A stretch of DNA of 64,000 nt, from the NCBI GenBank assembly GCA_011799875.1, contig CM022300.1:113411201-113475200 (forward strand). The letters run 5' to 3'. The notes under the pieces were generated by a model that saw only the letters and a list, made by a program, of their open reading frames with translations, did no database searches and was not told the origin of the DNA. Below, piece by piece: positions 21,232 through 32,594 of the stretch. This DNA comes from Thinopyrum elongatum (lineage: Eukaryota; Streptophyta; Magnoliopsida; Poales; Poaceae). The position numbers were made by a program, and so were the translations under genes. Each line of letters starts with the position of its first letter. The stretch's first letter is position 1.

Positions 21232-24200
21232 GACTGCGAGAAAGATATTGTTACTGTTGGTTTAGGGGATATGTCTCATGATTTTAATTTCTGGAAATTT
21301 CGTAGACAACCCCATGATAAAGAATTGCCTAATAAGGATGAAATTATTGGTCTTGCTTCTATTGTCGTGCCTCCTACTAATCCCTTAGAACAATATTTGC
21401 TAGACCATGAAAATGATATGTTCATGAATGAAAGAAGGGAAATAGATGAAATATTCTTTAATCAAGGGCCTATTTTGAAACATAACTTGCCTGTTGAAAT
21501 CCTTGGGGATCCTCCTCCACACAAGGAAGATCCCATGTTTGAGCTTAAACAATTACCTGGTACTTTGAAATATGCTTATCTTGATGAAAAGAAGATATAT
21601 CCTGTTATTATTAGTGCTAACCTTTCAGAGCATGAAGAAAAGAAATTATTGAAAACTCTGAAGAAGCACCGTGCCACTATTGGATATACTCTTGATGATC
21701 TTAAGGGCATTAGTCCCACTCTATGTCAGCACAAAATTAACCAGTTGTTGATCACCAACGATGGTTAAATCCTAAGATGAAAAAAGTGGTAAGAAATGAA
21801 ATACTAAAGCTTCTGGAGGCAGGTATAGTTTATCCTATTGCTGATAGCAGATGGGTAAGTCCCGTTCATTGTGTCCCTAAGAAGGGAGGTATTACTGTTG
21901 TTCCAAATGATAAGAATGAATTGATTCCACAAAGAATTGTTACAGGTTATAGAATGGTAATTGATTTTCACAAATTAAATAAAGCTACTAGAAAAGATCA
22001 TTACCCTCTACCTTTTATTGATTAAATGCTAGAAAGTCTATCCAAACATGCACATTTTTGCTTTCTAGATGGTTATTCTGGTTTTTCTCAAATACCTGTG
22101 TCAAAAGATGATCAGGAAAAGACCACTTTTACTTGCCCTTTCGGTACCTTTGCTTATAGACGTATGCCTTTTGGTTTATGCAATGCACCTGCTACCTTTC
22201 AAAGATGTATGACTGCTATATTCTCTGATTTTTGTGAAAAGATTGTTGAGGTTTTCATGGATGATTTCTCCATTTACGGAACTTCTTTTGATGATTGCTT
22301 AAGCAACCTTGATCAAGTTTTGCAGAGATGTGAAGAAACTAATCTTGTCTTGAATTGGGAGAAGTGCCACTTTATGGTTAATGAAGGTATTGTCTTGGGG
22401 CATAAAATTTCTGAAAGTGGTATTGAAGTTGATAAAGCTAAAGTAGATGCTATTGAAAAGATGCCGTGTCCTAAAGATATCAAAGGTATAAGAAGTTTCC
22501 TTGGTCATGCTGGTTTCTATAGGAGGTTTATTAAAGACTTCTCTAAAATTTCTAGGCCTCTCACCAATCTCTTGCAAAAAGATGTTCCTTTTGTTTTTGA
22601 TGATGATTGTGTAGAAGCATTTGAAATACTTAAGAAAGCCTTGATTTTAGCACCTATTGTTCAACCGCCTGATTGGAATTTACCCTTTGAAATTATGTGT
22701 GATGCTAGTGATTATGCTGTTGGTGCTGTTATAGGGCAAAGAGTTGATAAGAAGTTGAATGTTATTCATTATGCTAGTAAAACTCTAGACAATGCCCAGA
22801 GAAATTATGCTACTACTGAAAAAGAATTTCTAGCAGTTGTCTTTGCTTGTGATAAGTTCAGATCTTATATTGTTGATTCCAAGGTAATTGTTCACACTTA
22901 TCATGCTGCTATTAAATATCTTATGGAAAAGAAAGATGCCAAACCTAGACTTATTAGATGGGTTCTCTTGCTACAAGAATTTGATTTGCATATTATTGAT
23001 AGAAAGGGAGCTGAGAACCCCGTTGCAGACAACTTGTCTAGGTTAGAAAATGTTCTTGATGACCCACTGCCTATTGATGATAACTTTCCTGATGAACAAT
23101 TAGCTGTCATAAATGCTTCTCGTAATACTCCGTGGTATGCTGATTACATTGTTGCTAAATTTATACCACCTAGTTTCACATACCAGCAAAAGAAAAAGTT
23201 TTTCTATGATTTAAGACATTACTTTTGGGATGACCCACACCTTTATAAAGAAGGAGTAGATGATGTTATTAGACGTTGTGTACCTGAGCATGAACAGGAA
23301 CATATCCTACGCAAGTGCCACTCCGAGTCTTACGGAGGACACCACGCTGGAGATAGAACTGCACACAAGGTATTACCATCCGGTTTTTATTGGCCTACTC
23401 TCTTCAAGGATGCTCGTAAGTTTGTCTTGTCTTGTGATGAATGTCAAAGAATTGGTAATATTAGTAGACGTCAGGAAATGCCTATGAATTATTCACTCGT
23501 TATTGAACCATTTGATGTTTGGGGCTTTGATTATATGGGACCTTTTCCTTCCTCTAATGGGTATACACATATTTTAGTTGCTGTTGATTACGTTACTAAG
23601 TGGGTAGAAGCTATTCCAACTAGTAGTGCTGATCATAACACTTCTATTAAGATGCTTAAAGAAGTTATTTTTCTGAGGTTTGGAGTCCCTAGATATTTGT
23701 TGACTAATGGTGGTTCACATTTTATTCATGGTGCTTTCGGTAAAATGCTTGCTAAATATGATGTTAACCATAGAATTGCATCTCCATATCATCCTCAGTC
23801 TAGCGGTCAAGTAGAATTGAGCAATAGAGAGATTAAATTGATTTTGCAAAAGACTGTTAATAGATCTAGAAAGAATTGGTCTAAGAAACTTGATGATGCA
23901 TTATGGGCTTATAGAGCTGCTTATAAAAACCCAATGGGTATGTCTCCATATAAAATGGTCTATGGAAAGGCTTATCACTTACCTCTTGAACTAGAACACA
24001 AAGCTTATTGGGCAATCAAAGAGCTCAACTATGATTTCAAACTTGCCAGTGAGAAGAGGTTATTTGACATTAGCTCGCTTGATGAATGGAGAACCCAAGC
24101 CTATGAGAATGCCAAGTTGTTTGAAGAAAAAGTTAAAAGATGGCATGACAAAAGGATACAAAAGCGTGAGTTTAATGTAGGTGATCATGTTTTGCTATAC

Positions 24201-24353
24201 AACTCTCGTTTAAGATTTTTTACAGGAAAGCTTCTCTCTAAATGGGAAGGTCCTTACATTATCAAGGAGGTCTATCATTCCGGTGCCATAAAAATCAACA
24301 ACGCCGAAGGCACAAACCCGAAGGTGGTAAACGGTCAAATAATCAAACATTGA
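21232..24353 (+). pseudogene. pol of element II: reverse transcriptase, RNase H, integrase, inactivated
   Basis: A linker (21271-21768) ends in a frame shift near 21740, where about 20 bases seem deleted. Reverse transcriptase starts in 21777-22025 (WVSPVHCVPKKGGITVV) and is interrupted by TAA at 22023-22025. The rest, 22026-24353, is one open frame of 775 codons. It has FLDGYSGF, the active site FMDDFS (the Athila form of YxDD), RNase H ([18 protein letters not shown]), an integrase zinc finger ([10 protein letters not shown]... CDEC), the core ([31 protein letters not shown]) and a C-terminal domain ([20 protein letters not shown]). Two acidic residues are lost: RNase H has HTYHAA (TAT 22899-22901) where the family has HTDH, and integrase has LTNGGSHF (AAT 23706-23708) where it has TDGGSHF. 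Confidence 0.9.
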
Positions 24354-25006
24354 GACCAATATAATTGACACCATAACACCGGAGGAGTACATAAGGGACA
24401 CTTTCCAGAACGTTTTAGACTCCGAAAAGGAATAGGTATGTGGTGCGGTAAGTAAACCGACCCCAAAACGTTTCCAATGATAATTTTTCTCTGTTTTGGA
24501 ATATTTAAAAAATTAGGAAAATTAAAAGTAGTCCGAAAGTTGCACGAGGAGACCACAAGGGTGGAGGGCGCGCCCTACCCCCCTGGGCGTGCCCCCTGCC
24601 TTGTGGCCACCTCGTGTGCCCTCCGGACTCCGTTTTCTTGCACAATACTTCTTTTGGTCAGTAAAAATTCATTATATAATCTAGCGAAGGTTTTGACCAC
24701 CGTACCACGGCAATATCTCCTGTTCTTGTTTCGAGCTATTTTTCTGACAGATCCAAATCGCCATGACATCTCCAAGCCCAGATCTATGACCTGCAGAACC
24801 AAAACTGTGACTATGAATATAGATTTAAGAGGATGAGTTTGGCTGCAGATTTGAGGATCCCGGAGACTCGTTCATTTTTTTTACGATGGTGAACCTATGC
24901 CTTGGAAGACGGAGGATAAAATTTCTTCATCAACAACTCCACCATCACCGCCTCCGAAGAAAGAAACATAAATACATGGGTATGGGCACTCCCCTTGGCA
25001 ACTGCC

Positions 25007-25019
25007 AAGCTTGGGGGAG
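25007..25019 (+). other. Internal second purine tract of element II
   Basis: aagcttgggggag is identical over 13 bases to the tract directly before the 3' LTR (26523-26535). It could be a second plus-strand priming site; this is inference. Confidence 0.5.
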
Positions 25020-26522
25020 GTGCCCCGGTAACGTATCACACCATCACACCTTTACTTTTATCGTTTTTCTTAGTTCAATCCTTTTGGTTATATTTTGATC
25101 TAGTAGAATAAAGTTTTAGTATGATCTAGCTTTCAGTTTTGCTTTATGTTCCCTCTTTGTAATCGAGTCCGTGAGGTATATATAATAAAGAGTAGTTTTG
25201 AGTTGAGGGCTTTGCTTTCTTGCTATGATCTTGAGGGAATAAAAATAAGAGAAAGAAATAAAAGGAAATAAAGAGATCATATATTTATCTTATGGAGAGT
25301 AATGACTTCACATATAAAGAGTATGATGAAAAAAATTTGTTGGGAGTTGACAAACATAGTTTTGGTCATTGTTGCAATTAATAGGAAGTAATAAAGAAAG
25401 AGAGGTTTCACATACAAATATACTATCTTGGACATCTTTTGTGATTGTGAGCATTCATTAAAATATGACATGCTAAAAAGTTGATGTTGGACAAGGAAGA
25501 CAACATAATGGGTTATGTTTTCTTATATCCGAATAGAAGTTATATTGTCATGGATCCTCCAACATGTTGAGCTTGCTTTTCTCTCTTATGCTAGCCAAAT
25601 CCTTTGCACCAAGTAGAGATACTACTTGTGCATCCAAACATCCCTAAACCCAGTTTTGCCATGAGAGTCCACCATACCTACCTATGGATTGAGTAAGATC
25701 CTTCAAGTAAGTTGTCATCGGTGCAAGAAAGAAAAATTGCTCTCTAAATATGTATGATCTATTAGTGTGAAGAAAATAAGCTTTATACGAACTTGTGATA
25801 TAGAAGAAATAAAAGCGATGGACTGCACAATAAAGTTCTTTATCACAAGCGGCAATATAAAGTGACGTTCTTTTGCATTAAGATTTTGTACATCCAACCA
25901 TAAAAGTGCATGACAACCTCTGCTTCCCTCTGCAAAGGGCCTATCTTTTACTTTTATCTTCTACCCTTATACAAGAGTCATGGTGATCTTCACCTTTCCT
26001 TTTTACACTTTTTCCTTTTGGCAAGCACTATGTGTTGGAGAGATCCAGATATATATACCCACTCAGATATTGGTTATCATAAAGTATTATTGTTGACGTT
26101 ACCCTTGAGGTAAAAGGTTGGGAGGCAAAACTATAAGCCCTTATCTTTCTCTGTGTCTGATTGAAGCTTTGAACCCATAAGTATCGCGTGAGTGTTAGCA
26201 ATTGTGAAAGACTAGATGATAGTTGAGTATGTGGACTTGCTGAAAAGCTCTTAAATTGACTCTTTCTGATGTTATGATAAATTGCAATTGCTTCAATGAA
26301 CGAGATCATAGTTTGTTGGTTTTCAATGAAGTTCTTGATTCATACTTTACCTTGTGAATGAATTGTTACTTTGGCATAAGAAATTATATGACAATATATG
26401 TTGCTGTTCTAAAGATGATCATGATGCCATCATGTCAGTATTTTATTTTATCGAAACCTCTATCTCTAAACATGTGGACATATTTTTCGATTTCGGATTT
26501 CGCTTGAGGACAAGCGAGGTCT

Positions 26523-26536
26523 AAGCTTGGGGGAGT
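26523..26536 (+). other. Polypurine tract of element II
   Basis: aagcttgggggagt lies directly before the 3' LTR start at 26537. Confidence 0.8.
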
Positions 26537-28046
26537 TGATACGTTCATTTTGCATCATGCTTTTATGTTGATATTTATTGCATTATGGGCTGTTATTACA
26601 CATTATGGCACAATATGTATGCCTTTTCTCTCTTATTTTACATGGTTTACATGAAGAGGGAGAATGCCGGCAGCTGGAAAAGGAGCAAATATTAGAGACC
26701 TATTCTGCACAACTCCAAAAGTCCTCAAACTTCACGGAGAATCATTTTGGAATTAATAAAAAATATTGGGCAAAGAAAGCACCAGAGGGGGGCCACCAGC
26801 CATCCACAAGGGTGGAGGGCGCGCCCTACCCCCTGGGCGTGCCCCCCTGCCTTGTGGGCCACCTGGCAGGCCCCCGATGCCCATCTTCTGCTATATGGTG
26901 TGTTTTGACCTGGAAAAAATCAGAAGGAAGCTTTTGGGATGAAGCGCCGCCGTCTCGAGGCGAAACTTGTGCAGAACCAATCTAGGGCTCCGGCGGAGCT
27001 GTTCTGCCAGGGAAACTTCCCTCCGGGAGGGGGAAATCGAAGCCATCGTCATCACCAATGATCCTCTCATCGATAGGGGGTCAATCTCCATCAACATCTT
27101 CACCAGCACCATCTCCTCTCAAACCCTAGTTCATCTCTTGTATCCGATCTTTGTCTCAAAACCTCATATTGGTACCTGTGGGTTGCTAGTAGTGTTGATT
27201 ACTTCTTGTAGTTAATGCTAGTTGGTTTACTCGGTGGAATATCATATGTTTTGATCCTTAATGATAATTAATACTCCTCTAATTATGAACATGAATATGC
27301 TTTGTGAGTAGTTACGTTTGTTCCTGAGGACATGGGAGAAGTCTTGTTATAAGTAATCATGTGAATTTGGTATTCATTCGATATTTTGATGAGATGTATG
27401 TTGTCTTTCCTCTAGTGGTGTTATGTGAACGTCGACTACATGACACTTCACCATGATTTGGGCCTAGATGAAGGCATTGGGAAGTAATAAGTAGATGATG
27501 GGTTGCTAGAGTGACAGAAGCTTAAACCCTAGTTTATGCGTTGCTTCGTAAGGGGCTGATTTGGATCCATATGTTTCATGCTATGGTTAGATTTATCTTA
27601 ATTCTTCTTTCATAGTTGCAGTTGCTTGCAAGAGGGGTTAATCATAAGTGGGAGGCTTGTCCAAGGAAGGGCAGCACCCAAGCACCGGTCCACCCACATA
27701 TCAAATTATCAAAGTAACGAACGTGAATCATATGAGCATGATGAAAACTAACTTGACAACAATTCCCATGTGTCCTCGGGAGCGCTTTGCTTTATATAAG
27801 AGTTCGTCAAGGCTTGTCCTTTGCTACAAAAAGGATTGGGCCACCTTGCTGCACCTTAGTTACTTTTGTTACTTGTTACCCGTTACGAATTATCTTATCA
27901 TACAACTATCTGGTACCGATAATTTCAGTGCTTGCAGAGAATACCTTGCTGAAAACCGCTTGTCATTTCCTTCTGCTCCTCGTTGGGTTCGACACTCTTA
28001 CTTATCGAAAGGACTACGATAGATCCCCTATACTTGTGGGTCATCA
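26537..28046 (+). repeat. 3' LTR of element II
   Basis: Starts tgatacgttcattttgc and ends cttgtgggtcatca, followed by the CCATG duplication at 28047-28051. Confidence 0.92.
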
Positions 28047-28097
28047 CCATGCATGGCGAGCATCGCCCCTCGCCATCTAGTGCAGCTGCCGCCCATG

Positions 28098-28390
28098 ACA
28101 TGGGTGGCGAACTGCGCGTCTGCGTCAACATCCTAGGCCTCAACAGGGCTGCTTCGCAGGACCTCTTCTGGCCGTCCCGTGTCGGCCGGAGCAGGGGCTA
28201 CCCCTGCAGCTACATCCGCATGCCGTTCGACCTGATGAACGTGGCCGCGTCGTACCAGCATCTCATGCAGGGAGCCTTGGCGGCTCATGAGGCCAGGCGC
28301 CAGGCGGTCCTGACCGAGGAGGTGACGGACCCTCGCGAGCCACCCGGACCTTCGGAGCCTCCCGGGGCTCAGGAGCCGGTCGGCTCGTGA
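28098..28390 (+). pseudogene. Reverse-transcriptase fragment of element III
   Basis: The frame reads GGELRVCVNILGLNRAASQD, which matches the RT block 'WRVCVDYxxLN', then shortly after GYPCSYIRMPFDLMNVAASY, which matches 'YxxMPFGLxNAxATYQ'. In intact enzymes these blocks are well separated by sequence that includes the first catalytic aspartate, so an internal deletion has joined them. The frame ends at 28390 after a Pro/Glu-rich tail. No YxDD block, RNase H or integrase follows. Confidence 0.65.
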
Positions 28391-28429
28391 GGAGCGATCT
28401 CTATAGTACACGTCTTTAGCTACTTCAAC

Positions 28430-31050
28430 GCTTCTACAATGATGCCTCCAAGTGACTTTTTAGTTTGTTCAACTGAGGGCGCTCCTCGGGCTGCATCACC
28501 CTCAGGCAGAACTGGCTTTGCCTTCATGAGTTTCCTTAGTATCTCAACTGCATGTCCGGTGCTTCGTCACTATGATGTCGCTGTGCCCTCGTGAATCCGC
28601 CCGCGACCGTCTCATGATTAAGGACTGGCACAGCGTCTGTGCTCGGGTTCGTCCCTGCAGCGTCGACAAACCCAAGCAACCGAGCTCTGTCCCGCGGGCC
28701 AGATCTCGTGCGCGTCACCTCCCGTGGTCCTTGGTGCCTTGTTCTCGCATGAGCTAATCGCGTGTGGGCAAGTGCGGGCACACGGCCCCATTCATACAAC
28801 CGTAGTTTGGCGCTTCGCCGCAGCGGGAGCCATGCGCCGGCTGTTTTTCCATGGGATCGTTGCATGAGAAAACTTGGCATGGCGTCTGTGCTCGGGTCCG
28901 TCCCTGCAGCGTCGATAAAACCAATGGCTGAGCTCTGTCTGGCGGCCCGGCCCCATTCACGTCACCTCCTGGGGTCATTGGTGTCCGGCCTTCTCATGCG
29001 ATAACCTCCGGAGGGGCATTCGGCGCAGGAGCCCCCATCGCCCCACAGGTTTCTCACGCGCGCCCCGCGCTGCAAAAATCAGGCGCAACCCGCCTTGAGG
29101 TAGGGCCTCGTGAGTCCCATGCTAGCTCACGAGTGCCCAGATACACCTCCTCCAGTTCTGCCGTGCTAGCCACGTGTACGAACAGGGCTGTACACGCCCC
29201 AGAGTCTCCCCCAGCGGGAACTCCCACCCACGTACCAGTGGAAGCCCCATGCTCCGCGCTAGCGGACGACACGGTCGAGGAGCGACTATGCCCACGATAA
29301 AGTGGAAGCACCATGCTCTGCGCTGGTGAATAAACAACTGAGGGCGCCCTCACGGCCGCACCAACCTCAGGATAACCTCTCGGCTCTACGATCGGTAACA
29401 CCCCACAGCTTCCCCCTTGGGATGATCGGGCGAGGGGGCTAGACACGGGGGATGTGCTTAGGCCCCGCCTGGCACACGCTACCCTACCAGGTCCGGGTAC
29501 CTGTTCTTCTCGCGTTCCCCCCAGGTGAAAGCTGGTGGTCAAAGGTATATGAGGGCTGCTCGCATGTCAAGGGGGACTTCCTGAGCATCGTGACTCAGGG
29601 GCCTCACTAGTCACGTAGCCCCTCGCCCCTTGGTGTCGTCCTAGTGATCCGTACGCCCCAACGGCGGTTGAGGTACGCGTGGGGCTGGGCCCTGCCGATG
29701 CAGAGCGCGAAGTCCTACACCCCGGCATCCACGTTTCCTTCATGAGGGCTGCTCGCACGTCAAGGGGGACCTCCTGAGCATCACGACTCAGGGGCCTCAC
29801 TAGTCACGTAGCCCCTCGCCCCTTGGTGTCATCTTGGTGATCCAGACGCCCCAACGGCTGTCGAGGTATGCGTGGGGCTGGGCCCTACCAACGCAGAGCA
29901 CAAAAGCAAGCACGAAGGAAACTTGGCGCAATAAGGAAACCACGGGGTCCTAATAATTATTACAAGCACAGATTGTTCCACAAGCTTAAACGGAAGTCTT
30001 ACGCCTCCACGAGGCATGGTAAATGTTGCAGGGTAAAACTAAGAAGGAATGCCACTGCCGCCACCTGCCCCGCTCGTTGGAAGCCCCTCGTCGACAACGC
30101 TGCCACCATCCTCACCGCTTTCGACTTCTGCTGCTGGAACCTCAGAGATGGGAACCTCCGGAGGCAGGATCATGAGCAACTTCGCCAACACCTCGCCACC
30201 GCGGAAGGATACCGCGCTACATGCCATGGGGCTCAACCCCTCCTAGGTACCCCCTCGGAGCCAGCCACTCTTTTCTCGCGCAAGTCGCTTGCATGTTAAA
30301 GGGGGGGCCTTTGAGCACCGCGCCTCAGAGGATCCTACCGGCCCTCGAGCCCTCACCCCTGGCCTTGACCATGGCATCGCGGCCTGGCATACCAGCGGCG
30401 GCCGAGCCTTGCTCGAGAGCCGGGTCCCGAGGACGTAGAGCGCCCTGACGCGCCGGAGAGATGGAGTCGGTAGGAGCCCTGCGGGGGGGCGCCATCAGGA
30501 GAAGGGCGCAGCCTAACATCGCACAAGAAGCTCGCCCTCGCGACAAGGAAACCACCGCAGGCTCACCAAGATAAGTCACTTCGCACACCCGGGCGGGAAC
30601 CCCATAATCGGCGTTTCATCTCTCCTGATTTCGCTCAGGCAAGGGAACTCCCCTTTAAGTCCTTCGGGAGCCGCTTGCACGCCAAAGGGGACCTCCTGAG
30701 GATCGCGCCTCGGGGGCTCTTATCGGACCTCGGGCCGCTCACCTCCTGGCCTTGACCATGGCATCGTGACCTGGCATACCAGCGACGGCCGAAGCTTGCC
30801 TGGGGACTGGGTCCTGTCGGCGTAGAGCACTAAGCTACCACGAGAATAAAAAGGGGGAACCGTGCCCAAGTGAGAGACGCAAACACAACATAAGTTGGGG
30901 ACGCTAACATTAAGGAAAAAGTGTCACGATCTTTACACACCCCCGCGGGGCTCTTCATGACTTTTGTGCAGGAATAAAACAAAAGGAAAGGACCTCCTGA
31001 GGATCGCGACCAAGGCGGTGTCGCCCATGATGCCTGGCCAGCGCCATTCC
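28430..31050 (+). repeat. GC-rich tandem-repeat region of element III
   Basis: Repeated blocks include 'tctgtgctcgggt.cgtccctgcagcgtcga' at 28638 and 28885 (spacing about 248). A 193-bp direct repeat starts 'gagggctgctcgca' at 29551 and 29744. Looser copies of 'cttgcacgccaaaggggacctcctgag...cttgaccatggcatcg' lie at 30280-30450 and 30665-30830. ORFs on both strands here are broken by the repeats and not supported. Repeats between pol and the 3' LTR are characteristic of the Tat branch. Confidence 0.7.
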
Positions 31051-31054
31051 TCCC

Positions 31055-31306
31055 TCAAGCCCGAGTGAGGCGGCGCGGCGGCTCGTAGCTGTCGTCGTCG
31101 TTTAAGCTTGGTTTGGAGGAGGCATCGTTGCTGCTGGAGGAATCGCGGACAAGGCCAAGGGCAATTTCACCATGAGGGGCCTCGCCGATTTGCCAGCCTG
31201 TGAGCGGGTCGCCGTCTCGATCACCTCCCCTGCGGCAGCACTCCAGACGTCGAACGTCCTCTCCGAAGACCTTGAAGAAGAGCGTCAACGCCCCGTCAAG
31301 CGCCAC
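31055..31306 (-). other. Possible remnant of an antisense ORF in element III
   Basis: A minus-strand frame of 83 codons (MALDGALTLFFKVFGEDVRR..., SLNDDDSYEPPRR) lies just before the 3' LTR. Antisense ORFs in this place are known in several Tat-branch plant elements. There is no recognised domain, and it may be chance. Confidence 0.25.
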
Positions 31307-31392
31307 GCGTCAGCCTGGCCCGCAGGCGATTGGGGCCCGTGGTGCTTCGCCCTTGCCCTTTGGCTTCGCCTCGAATCAAGTCGGAGCGCACC

Positions 31393-31409
31393 TTGGGCCT
31401 GGGGGCTAC
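31393..31409 (+). other. Purine-rich tract of element III
   Basis: The stretch 'tgggcctgggggctac' precedes the 3' LTR start at 31410, the normal position of the plus-strand primer. Confidence 0.6.
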
Positions 31410-32289
31410 TGTCGGCGTTCTGGGAACCAGGGTACCCAAATTTGCCTGCCTGCGGCCCACGGCATGGCAGCTTCGACGGCCTGGTACGGCCCACCTCCAA
31501 TACTACCAAGACAAGACACTCATGAGGGGCCAAGCCTCGCGAGGCAGACGATGCCAAGACCTCCAGAGGGAGCGGCCTCCCCAGGATGCCTCCTGAGGAG
31601 CGCAGATTCCTATGCAGGTGCCCAATCCTCATGAGGTTGCAGTGACGCAAGCCATGATGACCAAGGCCAGGCGAGCGCCAGCGGGCGTAGAGGAGACAGT
31701 TTCCTCTTTGGTGCTAAGGAGGCAAGCGCAGGCATGGGTTCCCGAGGACTCAGGCAAAGGTTTCCATTCCTGTGCAACGAGAACAAGACCACCAGGACGG
31801 CAGGACGGATGTCATCACCGAGCCCACCGCAGCGTCACGCCAGAAGCTTTGCAGGCGAAGACCACCTTTTATCAGGATAAGATGTACTACTTGTCCCCTT
31901 TCAAATTTGCCGTTGTGGAATCCCTTCCCGCCTACGTTTTGGGAAGAGGACCAAGGCCACTATAAATATAGGCTAGCCACCACCGTAGAGCAGGACGAAC
32001 CCCCCGGGATCAGATCCTTTCCACCCTCACCAGAGCAGACCTCGAGAGGTTGTTCATCCCTTGTACTTGTTCATCCTCAGCCCCTCGTGAGGCAAATCCA
32101 CCACAAAGCAGGAGTAGGGTCTTACACCGCAAGGTGGCCCGAACCTGGGTAAACTGTTGTGTTCACCTTCTTCCTTGTTCCTTGAGCTAGGCCGTAGGGC
32201 GACGAGCTGGTTGGCTGAATAGGTTGAGTCCTTCGCACACGCCCCAGAGTTCGAACCTTTCTTGGGTCTGCGAAGCCCTGAATCCGACG
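31410..32289 (+). repeat. 3' LTR of element III
   Basis: Begins tgtcggcgttctgggaacc and ends ccctgaatccgacg. The ATCGC duplication follows at 32290-32294. The final base differs from the canonical CA end. Confidence 0.88.
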
Positions 32290-32377
32290 ATCGCCTTGGT
32301 ACATCATGACACGTGGGACCGCATGACAGGCCATGCTCCCCCGCCCACCGCTCGGTAAAATCACCTCATTTTTACTA

Positions 32378-32592
32378 CTTCCTCCATCTCGGTTTACAGG
32401 GCATGCACGTCATTCTAGGTTGAGAATGTAACTAGCTATATATGTATTATATGTGATGAAAAATATATGTTTAGAAACTACATGCACTTAAGAATCCAAT
32501 GATATACTTTTTGTGACATATAACTCATATTTAGTTAGTCAAATGGATGACCTAGAACTACGTGCATGCCCTATAAACTGAGACGGAGGAAG
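32378..32592. mobile_element. Stowaway-like MITE (215 bp, TA duplication)
   Basis: Terminal inverted repeats start cttcctccatctcggttta and end taaactgagacggaggaag. They continue inward as gggcatgcacgt/acgtgcatgccc. TA flanks both ends (32376-32377 and 32593-32594). This matches Stowaway elements of the Tc1/mariner class. Confidence 0.88.
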
Positions 32593-32594
32593 TA

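Larger units (their letters stand above)
24354..26536 (+). other. 3' non-coding internal region of element II
   Basis: No env-like frame is recognisable. The region holds a GC-rich inverted module (24543-24616) also found in the LTRs, and an internal copy of the purine tract (25007-25019). Otherwise it is AT-rich sequence up to the purine tract at 26523. Confidence 0.65.
18128..28046 (+). mobile_element. Element II: full-length Athila-lineage Gypsy retrotransposon, inactivated
   Basis: LTRs 18128-19650 and 26537-28046, primer site at 19662, purine tract at 26523 and a CCATG duplication (18123-18127 and 28047-28051) define a complete insertion of 9.9 kb in element III. The internal order is gag, protease, reverse transcriptase, RNase H, integrase, then about 2.2 kb without coding. 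Reverse-transcriptase wording ([22 protein letters not shown]) and the tRNA-Asp-like primer site place it in the Athila lineage. Coding is broken in at least four places and two catalytic residues are changed. Confidence 0.92.
15868..32289 (+). mobile_element. Element III: degenerate Gypsy (Tat/Retand-like) element holding element II
   Basis: LTRs of about 870 bp (15868-16730 and 31410-32289) begin TGTCGG, with expected ends CCGACA. The 5' copy now ends ..cctcca and the 3' copy ..ccgacg. The target duplication ATCGC is at 15863-15867 and 32290-32294. After removing element II (18128-28046 and one CCATG copy) the internal region is about 4.7 kb. It holds a broken gag, a shortened reverse-transcriptase fragment and a long GC-rich tandem-repeat region before the 3' LTR. 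That layout, with repeats between pol and the 3' LTR, is known for the Tat/Ogre/Retand branch of plant Gypsy elements. The branch call rests on gag wording and layout. Confidence 0.8.

Noticed and set aside
24354..26536. Search for an env-like gene after pol in element II
   Set aside because: Only short frames without signal peptide or transmembrane pattern; no support.
29054..29542. Minus-strand frame of 162 codons in element III
   Set aside because: It lies across internal repeats with no recognisable domain; GC-rich DNA gives long chance frames.
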